Assembly: GCF_037392515.1 (NCBI RefSeq)
Contig: NC_090292.1
Location: forward strand, 41,536,247 to 41,600,246
Direction of reading: 5' to 3'
Length of the DNA: 64,000 bases
From: Haliotis asinina
Lineage: Eukaryota; Mollusca; Gastropoda; Lepetellida; Haliotidae
The notes under the pieces are model-generated. The model saw only the letters and a program-made list of their open reading frames with translations, did not search any database and had not been told where the DNA came from. A program made the translations under genes and the position numbers. This document shows positions 1-11,700 of the stretch, piece after piece; position 1 is the first letter of the stretch; each line of letters starts with the position of its first letter.

Positions 1-420
1 CGGATTGGGCCTGCACCACCATGGTCTTGTACCGATTTGAGCCTTTACCAGCCGGGGCCTGTGCCAGCCTGGGTTCGTGTCAGCTTGGGCCTTTACCAGC
101 CTGGGACTGTGTTAGCTTGGGCCTTTACCAATTTGAACCTGTGCCTGCTTGCGCCTTTACCAGCTTGAACCTTACCAACCTGGCCTGTGCCAGCCTGGGC
201 CTGTGTCAGCTTGGGCCTTCACCAGCCTGGTCCTGTGTCAGGTTGGGCCTTTACCAATTTGAGCCTGTGCCAGCTTGGGTCTGTGCTAGCTTGGCCCTTT
301 ACCAGCTTGGACCTTACCAGCCTGGTCTGTGCCAACTTGGGTCTGTGTCAGCTTTGGCCTATGGCAGCTATAGCCTGTACAAGGTTGAACCTGTAGCCGC
401 TAGGCCCTCTTTTGACGCCA
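1..420. repeat. 15-bp minisatellite (truncated by window edge)
   Basis: Degenerate tandem repeat with a unit close to cctgtgccagcttgg, alternating with variants such as ggcctttaccagc. The 15-bp period is a multiple of three, so long open frames (VPAW/CASLG-like pentapeptides) appear in more than one frame. They are by-products of the repeat rather than evidence of a gene. Confidence 0.8.
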
Positions 421-489
421 TATCAGTTTTGGTCAGTATGTGCACCACGGGACTGCAAAAGCTCAAAAGCTTCATAAAACCGCGGTTAA

Positions 490-790
490 TGTCATATCTG
501 AGACTGTCGTAACTCTCCTACTTCAGACTGAAGGCGGTCTTAGATCTGAGACTGTTTTACGTTCTACTTAAGACTGTATGCAGTCGTAGATACGATAACT
601 CTTTTACTTTAGACTGTAGGAGGTCGTAGATACGATTACTCTTCCACTTTAGTCTGTAGGAGGTCGTACATACGATAGCTCTCATACTTAAGACTGTATG
701 TAGTCGTAGATACGATAACGCTTCTACTTCAAACTGTAGGATGTCGTAGATCTGAGACTGTCGGAACTCTCCTGCTTTAAAATGTAGATG
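490..790. repeat. 40-bp tandem repeat
   Basis: Units beginning agactgta at 571, 611, 651, 691 and 731, with less regular units before. Each unit carries ggaggtcgtagatacgat followed by a pyrimidine-rich ctcttccacttt-like stretch. About six or seven copies. Confidence 0.8.
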
Positions 791-1558
791 TGATGATTGT
801 CCCAAATCTGAAACATCACTACAATAACCAACGCTCGAGCATGACAGGATACCCAACGGAATCTGTCCCACGACCATTTGAACTGGAAAGGTTTCACCAT
901 GAATTCAATATGTGCCAGACAATTTAATGTATTTCCTGCGACAAAACTCAATTTCCTACTTTCGGATCTTAGTTCCAATCAGTTTGTGATCTTGATGTCA
1001 ATGCGCCCCTTTTGGTCAAAGCGTTGTTGCACCAGGAAACCGCAGATCGAATCGCTTTGTATCGATCAAGCTATTTGGCAATACAGCTTGATGATTATAC
1101 GCTTGCCTTTCCGATCAAGCGCCTGTTCATGCTGTGTATGGGTGCCATGGATAATCTGGTTATGTCACCAGAAACTACAACATGATCAAGTACATACTAA
1201 CGATATCCTAATAAATGCATGGTAAACGGATCCTCTATTCACGTTGATCAATCGTGAAGGTCACGTTGACCTGCCCCGTGGTCTAAACTGTGTTTATGGG
1301 TCTAAAAATAAACATTGGCTAGTTTAGTTGCAGTGAGGTGTTTCGGTGGTGCGGGAAAGTTACGACGGACAAGGTGGAATCGATGTATGGGCGATCTGTC
1401 TAATGCAATATATTGATGGTAGAATTGATAACAGGACATTCATTACTTTAGACAGAGGAGTGGTACTCTTCGGTTTGACGTAGCGATCACTCATATTGTT
1501 ATGCTTTTGTGTGCGGCGTGTACAAGTCCAGACTTAAGACGGTCTTCCAACGCTAACC
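791..1558. other. no recognisable feature
   Basis: Unique-looking sequence. Short open frames here have no motif, and nothing resembling a known exon or repeat was seen on either strand. Confidence 0.4.
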
Positions 1559-1790
1559 CGTGAAGATCCGGGTTAGAATTGATCTTCAGTAACCCATGCT
1601 TGTCGTGGCGACTAACGGGATCGGGTGGTCAGGCTCAATGATTTGGTCGACACATGTCGTCGTATACCACATGCGCAGATCGATGCTCGTGCTGTTAATC
1701 ACAGGATTATCTGGTCCAGACTCGATTATTTCCACACCGCCGTCATATAGCCGGCATATTGCTGAGAGCGACACAAAACTAATCCCACGA
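1559..1790 (+). repeat. long SINE-like element (L family), plus orientation
   Basis: Diverged copy. It starts with ccgtgaagatccgggttag, then cttcagtaacccatgcttgtc, ggatcgggtggtcagg, gatcgatgctcgtg, tctggtccagactcgatta and the common 3' block catattgctgagagcgacac. No coding capacity; the head does not look like a tRNA. Confidence 0.85.
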
Positions 1791-2479
1791 GACCAGCGAG
1801 ACCTGGAATTCTAAAAAGATTATGAGCAGTAACGAGATTAGGCTTTATATTCAGGCTAGGTGTGATACCGAAACTTGGCATTAAGATAGACTGTAAAAAT
1901 CGAGATTCAGAACGAGGCGTAAAAACGGGACTTCACATCGAAATAAAACTATAGGTGTAATCACAAAACATGCCCATTATCATAAAACTATTATCTGGAA
2001 TGAAAAGGACCTGCCATCACGGTATCTGCCATAAATAGTTATCATCTGTTCTGCATGCTCATATAAACACTTTACGCTTGTACTAAACACCCACGCTGCC
2101 GGCGGTAATTCTCGCCTGTTGTACACCAGCTCTGTTCACGACAGCCCACGGGTCCAGGCCATGTATTTACTGACATTGGATACTGGAGAATACTGTGCCT
2201 CTAGGGATGAAGATCTAATTCATCAAATAAACGAACGACCACGCTCCGGATCTGGTCCAAGATGTGAATAAGAAAGTCGTTACTGTGTCACCGGATGGGT
2301 GAGAGAACAGCGGCCATGGACAGCGATATGCAGTGTGTGTCTTTCACTTGTACAGTAATTGACCTTGAAAGAAAATACATGGTATATAACTTCAGCGTAT
2401 AGACCAAGAGCCCTCGACACTGGGGAACGTATCTTTGAGGTCACATTCTACTGACTATTTACACTTAGGTGAGTGAATG
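1791..2479. other. no recognisable feature
   Basis: AT-leaning sequence without ORF, repeat or splice-framed exon that I can support. Confidence 0.35.
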
Positions 2480-2700
2480 AGTTTAGTTTTACGACGCACT
2501 CAGCAATATGCCAGCTATAAATGGGCGATCTGTAAATAATCGAGCCTGGACCAGACAGCCCAGTGATCAACAGCATGAGACGTGTCGACCAAGTCAGCGA
2601 GCATGACCACCCGATCCCGTTAGTCGCCTCTTACAACAAGCGTAGTTCTCTTTAGTGGCAAGCATGGGTTGCTGAAGACCTATTCTGCCCTGGATTTTCA
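2480..2700 (-). repeat. L-family element, minus orientation
   Basis: Reads from the tail (gtttagttttacgacgcac) through tcgagcctggaccagacag and gaccacccgatcccgttag to the head side at ttcacgggtcca. It is directly joined to the 30-bp minisatellite that follows. Confidence 0.85.
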
Positions 2701-2905
2701 CGGGTCCACGGCATCCAGACTAAGGGTCACCTGAATCGCCACGCCGATCAGACTAACGAGGACCTGACTCACGCCGATCAGACTAACGTGGACCTGACTC
2801 ACGCCGATCAGACTAACGAGGACCTGACTCACGCCGATCAGACTAAGGATGATCTGAATCACCACGTCCAGACTAATGGTGACCCGACTCACGGCGTCCT
2901 AGAAC
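2700..2905. repeat. 30-bp minisatellite
   Basis: About six copies of a unit containing cctgactcacgccgatcag followed by actaacgagga. The 30-bp period leaves both strands open as short ORFs, which are not credible genes. A related array lies at 12785-12955, also beside an L-family copy. Confidence 0.85.
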
Positions 2906-3199
2906 AACCGGGAACTGATGCAAGGCGTCCAAGCTCACCAACGATTGAGCAATATCGCCGATACATGCATGACGAGACTGAAATGGTCCTACAGGGAAAC
3001 ACAACCGTGTCGAACTAAATCGGTCAGACTAAAACTCTACTCCAATTTCTTCTGGAATTAGAAACATAGACAGGGCTCATCTAAATGTAGTGCACGATCC
3101 GATTTCCACTTAACCTATTCCAAGCTTTGGCGAAATCCACACACCTGCGGCCTCAGATAAGTATGGGCTATAACCCGATAAACTTAACGAGGTCTGAAT

Positions 3200-3430
3200 G
3201 CCAGCAAGCGGATATGGTTTGTTAAAAAGTGGCACCTGTTTCCGAAATCGGAATGGCATCTATACAATGTATATCTAAATATCTGTGGAAACACCTTGGA
3301 CTAATATAGACCAATTACAACCAGGCGTAATAACGAAAGTGGCATTATACTGAACCAGGCGGATATGGTTTGTTAAAAGGTGGGATCTGTTTCCGAAGTC
3401 GAAATGACAATACAATGCATGTCTCAATAT
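3200..3430. repeat. pair of ~70-bp direct repeats
   Basis: The segment starting gcggatatggtttgttaaaa occurs near 3208 and again near 3359, each followed by cctgtttccgaa/tctgtttccgaa and an ataca-rich stretch. The copies are about 150 bp apart and diverged. Confidence 0.65.
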
Positions 3431-3654
3431 ATATCAGTGTTTTTCATATACCAACACAGGCTCAAATAATCCAACGATAAAAATACATACACGAAAGTGG
3501 GCAAACAAACAGCGAACCGTTTGGGACCATGTAAACACTGATTCAGCCCACCCGGTGGGTACACCGTGTGAAGCCCACGTCCGTGAGGCTGATGTAAAAT
3601 CATTCAAGGCGGCATAAAACCATACTCATTCGCCTGTGCGAGAAACTTTTCTAA

Positions 3655-3815
3655 TGGGTTTGGGCAGGTGGTCAGACTCACTGACCTTGTTCATGTCATT
3701 CATTTTTTCCCTATTTCGTCTACGGGTGATCATGATGCCAATCACTGGTTTGGACCAAATTTGTAACAGACCGTCGTGATATAGTCAGAAAATTACAAAG
3801 TGCGGCGTAGACTCG
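3655..3815 (+). repeat. degenerate L-family element
   Basis: Recognisable from caggtggtcagactcactga, atgccaatcactggtttgga and a tail tacaaagtgcggcgtagact. Head missing. Confidence 0.6.
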
Positions 3816-5668
3816 GTTTGAGAGTCGAGTACGTGGGGTGACGTCATTTCCGTCACTTACGCAGGCTCATTGACCGATGGCATTGTACGTAGTACTGCCT
3901 GGCGATATATCTGGAGATTGAGCTTTTGGTCGTTTGTCACGGCCTAAAAACCCCACCCTAACAATAACTATATAAATATTGTAAGAACATTGTAGTTGAA
4001 GACGACGTCCCTTTTCTATCGAAATGTAATATATATTTCGATATAAGGTTAGTTTTGTGGCAAAAGGCACGTTGCCTTAACCCTCTGTTAAGCTTGATGA
4101 CTTCTGTCAACTGTTTATATTATGGAATGTGATAGCCTAGTAAATCGCTTAGATGCCACAGTAATTCTACGTTTAAAACAAGAAAAGTACCATAACATAT
4201 GATATTTACAGCACCCACCTTTTCTCTTAATGTTACTATATGTGTGTAGATATATATTTTATCTATGTATTGCTTTATGTATTATATGTGTCTCGCAGGC
4301 CTGTAAAGCAGGGCAGAAGTTTCATATGTAAAAAATCTTATGTAAACATCTGCGTGACAGAATAATAAAATAATTGCTCTCTCTATAATTCACTTACCAT
4401 GCATGATTCGAGCGTACAGTGTCAGGGCTTTTAGAGAAGGCTAAAGCTTTTTGAGAAAGGTGGGGTGGGGGGTTGACGCTTTTGAGGGGGGTTGGGGGCG
4501 GGGGACAGAGTTACACACTTCATTACCATCCGAGTTTCAATGAATCGTCATTTATTTATCAAAATTTCGGGAGAAAGGGAATGGGGCACCCATGCACACG
4601 CACGCACGCTCACGCACACACACGTACTCACACACAACATTCTCTGGATCCACCTATGACTGTAACTTGTACGATCGATATCCATAATATATTCTCTCAT
4701 ACAAATTCAGTGTTTTGTAGAACTGTTTCGCCATTATGAACAACTCGTTAAGGGCAGTATAAACTGGTTAATGCCGGGGTTTGCCGGGACGGACAGGTCA
4801 TTCCTTTGAACCCATGGCGGTTATTTGTCTTGTGACGATGGCAAGTAATTTTATAAGAAGTGATGAATATTTAACTTCGCAATGACTCAGCTGTACAGCT
4901 GTACAGAAAAATGTCGAAGCCTTAATGAAACACACCCAGAACAGGAAAACAACACTATGATAGGAATTACCTACCTTTCCTCCAGGATGCACCTGAAAAC
5001 CCGTAGAATTACCACTGAATGGAGTAACTGATAAGGTTTAATATAAATATATCTGCATTTCAGTTTTGATTCACTTGTAATCATGCCAGTAACAAAATAT
5101 TCACATACATGCCGATGGAAAAACAATTATCAATGAAGGAAAGACAACTTCCAGATTTACATGTTTACTGTACATTCTGACTGCATTGGTAATGCTTTGC
5201 AATCAAAGAGTATTGCAGTCAATTTGATTCAAAGAGAGGATCAAGCATTTTTAAACTGTTCCTGTCACGTGTTTGTAGGTGATATTGGCTAGAATTAGAA
5301 GAAAAAGAAAAGATTAGCAATTACAAGAAGCCCTAAAAGATAGCAAAATTATGTGTAAACTCGGACTTATTTCTAGAATGGAAACTACGCACCTAACAGT
5401 AGGTCGGCCACGATGAACGCCCATGAGTTTTTGACTTAGCCACGTTCCGATTAGAATCCCAACAGTCAGGAAACGTTGTTAACAAGGAGGGTTTCCGCTG
5501 CCTTGCCCACAAGTCTTGCGAAACCTTGCCCCAGGGATTATATCAGGGTTTTGATTCATTCGTCCACACCTTGCTTGTCGCTAGAAGGTGTTGGGCAAGG
5601 TGTTGTGCTCGGAGTGGCACCACCACCAGTCAGAGAGACGACTAAATATTTAATTATATCTCTTACAG
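3816..5668. other. sequence left of the first visible Rab exon
   Basis: No P-loop (GxxxxGKS/T) exon could be found here. It contains G-rich sequence near 4460-4500 and a CA/CGCA-rich tract at 4597-4635. If the GTPase gene starts upstream, this is intron. Confidence 0.4.
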
Positions 5669-5729
5669 GTGTGGACTTCGTTAAGAAAATTTTCGAAGTT
5701 GACGGAGCACTTATTCAGCTCGTGATATG
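5669..5729 (+). CDS. Rab-like exon, switch I strand
   Basis: Acceptor ctcttacag, donor gtgagtagt. Encodes (G)VDFVKKIFEVDGALIQLVI and the first two bases of Trp. Starts in phase 1, ends in phase 2. Confidence 0.85.
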
Positions 5730-8700
5730 GTGAGTAGTATTAACAGAGTGAGTGAGTGAGTAAATGAACGAGCTAGTGAGTGAGTGAGTGTGTTGGGTTT
5801 ACTATCGAGCAGTGACCGCTACTAATGGATCCCAACGATCACGGATCATTTAATCAGAGCGCACACTGATTCGACAATGATTTTAGTTGTTTAACGTCAC
5901 ACGTAGCAACGTTTCAGCTCTAAGACGTCGGTCTGTCTACATTCAAATCTGGAACAGCCAGAGAGTGGTTGATATTATGAGCACCGCCTCGTGCGGTCGA
6001 TTCACAATGACAGTCAGTTGTGTCAGCGAATCTGGCGACAGAATCAGCAACAGCTGTCATTACAGCATGCATTAGGAATACGCCGGAAGACACGAATGTT
6101 AGATAATATGCTTCATGCCATATCTTCAGGAGATATCGTCTCACAACAAAATGTATGCATTGATATCTTATGTTTAGTAAATCATCATTTTTACGTATTT
6201 AACATCCTCGTGACACAGGGACACTGCCGGACAGGAGCGGTTCCGGTCTATCACCAAGTACCAGTATAGAGGAGTGCAGGTACGTAAAACACCGCTGTTA
6301 ATGAACCAGCAAACGGGTGGTCGATATTATGAGCACACCTCACAGTTTCACACCATTCAGGTTGCTCTTCATTAGACACCCCTTGTAAGCAGACACGGGG
6401 CGGTGGACTAGCCAAGTAGTCAGAGCGTTCGCTTGTCCAGTCCAAGGCCGGGTTCGATTCCGCTAAGGTACAATGTGTGTAGCCCATTTCTGGTGTCGCC
6501 AGCTGTGATATTGCTGGTATAATTATCAAAGCAGAGTAAAACTCACTTTTTTACTCACTCACTTTAAGTAGATACTTGTTTTGACATGACCGCCATACAT
6601 CGGGAATATTTCCGAGTGCGGAGTAAAACTAAACTAGCTCGTTTGGACATGGGACAGAGAGAGTACTATCTATTGCCGCAGTTAAAAATATTTCGGTTAA
6701 ACGTTCGTGTCGAATAAAATAGCAGAGGTTAGGCTCAGGGAATTTCATACAGTTGACGAGAAGTTGAGATAGTTGGAATGGTAGATCATTGTTCGAGCTA
6801 AAGCACATCATGTCGGCTCATTGATGCTGACAAACTCAGAAACACAATCTCTGCTCGTCGCGCTAAAGGCAGGGGTTCGATTCCCTAAATGGGTAAATGT
6901 GTGAAGCCCATGTTTATAGTTCCCGCCGTGGCATTGCTGGAATATTGCTAAAAGCGACGCAAAACCGCAATCACCCACTCTCTCACTAGAAATACAATCG
7001 AGGCAAAGCGGGATTCGAATACACAGAGGATCCTGGCATGTCTAAGCGACGCAACTCTGGACGGCGAATTTCATTCCCATGTCGACTAGGCAACCCGTGC
7101 CCCAGTAGACATATACTCATGGAAACAAATAAGGGGACAGGTCTTCATTATATATTTCCAGAATTTCACCCACAGTTGCGTCGCTTAGACATGCCAGGAT
7201 CCTCTGTGTATTCGAAGGAAAAGGATAAAGGAACACATGCACTTTTATATGTTCCGTATTTGTTTCCATGAGTATATTTGGTTTGTGTGTTCTGTAATTA
7301 CGCACATATGGAGTTGACATTATGGAGTATGTATCGTTGAAATATTTATGAGAATGGAATGTAAAGAGATGCGTGTTTGTGTGGAATGAAATAGACCCAA
7401 TGTAAGTGGAACAGGCAGGCAGTTAGCAATTTGCGGCAGCGTGGAACCGACCTTGTATAATCACAGCTCTTGTCAGACTGACCAACAGACGCTCACTGGC
7501 TTGACCACACATGGCGTACTGAAATCCGAACACCGCTGGGTTAAATACTGTTGTTTATTGGAGTGGTCAGGCGATTGATCTGGACGCTGTCAAGAATGAC
7601 CACTGGAAACTCGGTACTCTTTGTGGCTTGGCCTGGCGTTGGTGGATGTGTTATCGATCTGTTTACATCGTATCTCTTAACACATGGAAATAGACTGAAT
7701 TATTGAAAGGTTGTCAATTTGTACGAGGATTGGTGTGTTGTGATCGCACCATTTGTATGTAGAGCTGTACGGGAATCCACGTCATCCCGTTTAACTATGA
7801 TTCGGCCCTCTGATGGCGACAGTTTCTGCCCAGAACTGGAAAATATTCAACCCGTACCGTTGATTTGTTTATACAGAAAGTGCCATCGAGGCCTACAGTT
7901 ATTGTTTTTGTGACTATTTCAGTTTTATGTTTTGCATAAAATCTTGACACGGCGGTTACATAAATGCATCCCAGAAATGATGTGCACAGAGGTGGAAAGT
8001 GACCGATTTCTCCACTATACTCACTCAGTCTTCGTGTTGACTGATACCAATCTCAAGAAACGGACCAGCCGTAATACGGTAGTTTCTTTATTGGAACCCA
8101 GGAGTGCGGGTAAAGCGTTGTTGAGTATTCTGAACTGTACATTGTATGCCATGACACTGAGGCTTCTATTTCTGGCAAGTCTGAGAAAAATAAGATTGCC
8201 GTAAAAATAACTGATGACACCAAGTGAATCCATAACAAAAAGCCTAGAAATGAATTTCTCATATCATGATCATGTTGGGAATTGAACTCGGACCTTAGTC
8301 GTGACGAGCGAGCACTTTACAACCACCACGCTACCGGCTCAATCCAGTATGAAAGTGAATGAGCTGCATCTATCATCGTGCGCGCTGACATGTCGCTGAT
8401 GAAGCATTGAATTGTGTGTTTATGTCAGGCTGTAATTGCCCTGTCGTTCTGTCTCTATAATATTACTGTGTATATGACTCATTAGCTGCCTAAGCTTGTA
8501 ATATTCTTTAAGATATGACAATTCGCTGGCGTGACGAAGGGATAGCCCAGCGGTTTGTGTTCGCTCGTGTCGTGGAAAACTCGGGTTCGATACTCTTCAT
8601 GGGTAAACTGTGTGAAGCCCATGTTCTGTGTCTCCGCCGTGATATTGCTGGAATATTGCTATGAGCGGCGTAAAACCCAACTCACCCACCACCACAATTC

Positions 8701-11700
8701 GCTCGCTCGGACATATTTATGTCACCCCATTCCAGAAACAGGGATACGTGAAGGTCCCGGGGTAGAATAGGCCTTCAGCAATCCATGCTTGTCGTAAGAG
8801 GCGACTAACGGAATCGGGTGGTCAGGCTTGCTGACTTGGTTGACACATGTCATCGGTTCCCAATTGGGCAGATCGATGTTCATGGTGTTGGTCACTGGAT
8901 TAACCGGTCCAGACTCGATTATTTACAGACCTCCACCATATAGCTGTAAAATTGCCGAGTGCGGCGTAAAACTAAACTCACTCACTCCAGAAACAGAAGA
9001 TTTCTGTTTAATGAAACATGATTCGGACTGTATGAAGGTTTTTGTTCGTTTGTTTTTTTTGTTTAACGAATTAAACAGCAATACTCTAGCTGAATAATGG
9101 CTGTCTATACCTGATAGTGTCTGGACCAGATAATACCGTGATTGACATTATAAAACACCGATCTTTTGGGGATATGGTGACATTCATTAACCAGACCAGC
9201 GAGGATGACCATCCAATTATTCCGATACTGTTTTCCGTTATTGATAAACATGGCTTGCGGAAACACCAATTCTATCCACAGACGCTCGAGTCATTGCAAG
9301 GATGAAAGATTTTTTGAAAATATGAAAAAAATGAGATGACCCCCCGTCTTCACAGTAGTCTTCACATATGTAGACTGTGAAGCGTTTCAAGTCGGGGGTG
9401 ATCTAAAGAGTTTAATAGTTTTTTTGTAAAAAATCTTTAATCCTCGCAATGACAAGAGCGCCTGGGATTCTATCACGAGTATTCATGGGGGTTGATCGAT
9501 GTTCATTGTGTTGATCACCGAATTGTCTGATCCGCGCCCGATTATTTACAGACCGCCGCCATATCGCTGCAGCGTAAAACTCACTCACCCATTAATACAC
9601 AGCCTACCAAATATCAAAGACATTGTATTTCCTTCTGAATCAGAGTATGGAGATAGAGAACACACAGGAATGTCGATGTAAGGATAGTTCCACAATGCTC
9701 TTCTAGTACGTCTTTGTGTAATACTCAATTCTGATTTCAAGGACAGGTAATTAAAGTGCCCGATTGTCTGGATATGAATACAAGGAAATCGTTGACCTTG
9801 ACCCTTTTGTTCGTGAACAAACATGTCGGTTATCGACGATTTCGGTTTTTAAACAAGACGAGAAAGTCATTCGTATCCCTCGCAACAGCAAAATACTCTT
9901 TATAAATATGTCTACTAATTACTATTACAGAAATCTTTTACAGTCAATGTTTTGGTGTGCATATGGCTGAGTGGAAGGAGAGTATTGTAAAGTTTTACAG
10001 TTCAGCTCCGCAAAAGAACACCCAATTCAGTCGAGGTCGAACTTGTTGCCCTGGAAAAGCAAGATATATTGTATTCAGATATCCAGACCTACCAAAAGGT
10101 ACCACTATGCCACCTGAGCTGTCTATGTGCCAAATGTGGTGAAGAAACAGTGAACGGTTTTTACAGCAAGTCTAAGTCAATTGTGTTCTCATGGAAACTG
10201 CGGAAAAAAAAACAAAAAAAAAATTCACTGGTGTAACCTCCAAAGGGCACACCAAGGAATCATGGTGAACAATGGCGAACGTTTGGGATATCTGCTCTGG
10301 ACAAGTTAACATCCTCAAAGCCCCTCAAAGTTATGTTTCCATGGAAACACCCAAAAAATAAAACTGATATCTCGGTTTAATCCCCAAAAGGCACATCTAG
10401 GGATCATGCTTGACATAAGCACTATGTTTGCTTAAGCTAGCGTGTATAGTTTGGGAGATCTGCTCATGTTTCCATGGAACGCACAAAAAATACTATTGAA
10501 ATCTGGATCTTATCCCCAAAAGACACATCTAGGGATCATGCTTTAAATGTGTGTACACAAGCTTGGTTAAGTTTCACGGATAGTTTTGGAGATATACTTC
10601 GGACAAAGTATTGCGGACGGACGGACGGACGGAACTCGCTGCTATATCTTTCTTACGATGCTACTGGGGATAATTACGTTTAGGTCTTAAAGCAATGCAT
10701 TCTAACACGGACGTTTCATGGCGTGAGTGTTCAGGATTTATGATTGGCTGCAATCAGATTTAGTTGTGCAATCAGCGACGTTGTATAAAAAATGATCATT
10801 CACAAAGCATCGGTAATTTCCGTATTCGAGAAAACTTGGAAACTCTTCCTCAGCAAGATGCGCAAACGTTTCGTCTAGACGGAACCCAGTCGTATGTATG
10901 TATGTATGTATGTATGTATGTATGTATGTATGTATGTATGTACATGTATGTACGTACGTATAATGATATATTTTACAAACTAAAGCAATGCTGCACCCTA
11001 TCTTTTGCATAAAGAACTGTGTATATTTTGCATTGTGTATGGGCCTCAGGCCTTCGGATCGGATAGATTGAAAGGATGTAATTCATGTTGCGATTTTTGG
11101 CCACTATGAGATTTACGAGAAACGGGAGAGACGGCAGTGTTAGAACACACGTTACCTAGGAAGATGTGAATTGAGTAACCTCTGTGGGAAGAGAATGAAA
11201 TCAAAGATACAGAACCGCAACATTAGCTTTATCTTCAGGGTAACACCGCTAATAACTGAACATTTAGCGGTTTTAAATCAAAGATAAAGGACCGCGAAAT
11301 TGAAAGCAGAATTGCTTTATCTTCTTAATATTTCACAGTATGTGCTTACGATGAAAACATCCTTTCAATTTTCTTTTCTCATTTCAGGGAATTGTCCTTG
11401 TGTATGACGTCACGAATTTCGAATCATTTTCACATCTCACATACTGGATCTCGAGTATACAGTATGTAAGTATTGCCAAATGTGACTGATATTGTGTTAA
11501 ATGTCGTTTTCTTGAATATTTCATAATTACATCCTCCAAAAACGTAGGGGAACTGTACTTTCAATGTACGATTGTCGAAATTGGGAGATATATGGGATTG
11601 AATCAATTTTGATACAACAATAATGGCTGTTTTGAGAATGCATCACTACATGGATTTCATTCAAAGCAAAGCTGTTCGTTCAGTTATCCCCCTTGTTAAG

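Noticed and set aside
21-512. 163-codon ORF with pentapeptide repeats
   Set aside because: A 15-bp tandem repeat keeps frames open automatically; there is no start context or signal sequence, and a parallel frame is also open.
1345-1375. GGAGK-like codons as the Rab P-loop
   Set aside because: The flanking residues do not match a Rab P-loop (no GKS/T followed by hydrophobics) and no splice frame supports it.
2698-3018. Short Asp/His/Thr-rich and Ser/Val-rich ORFs
   Set aside because: Both strands of the 30-bp minisatellite are open because the period is a multiple of three.
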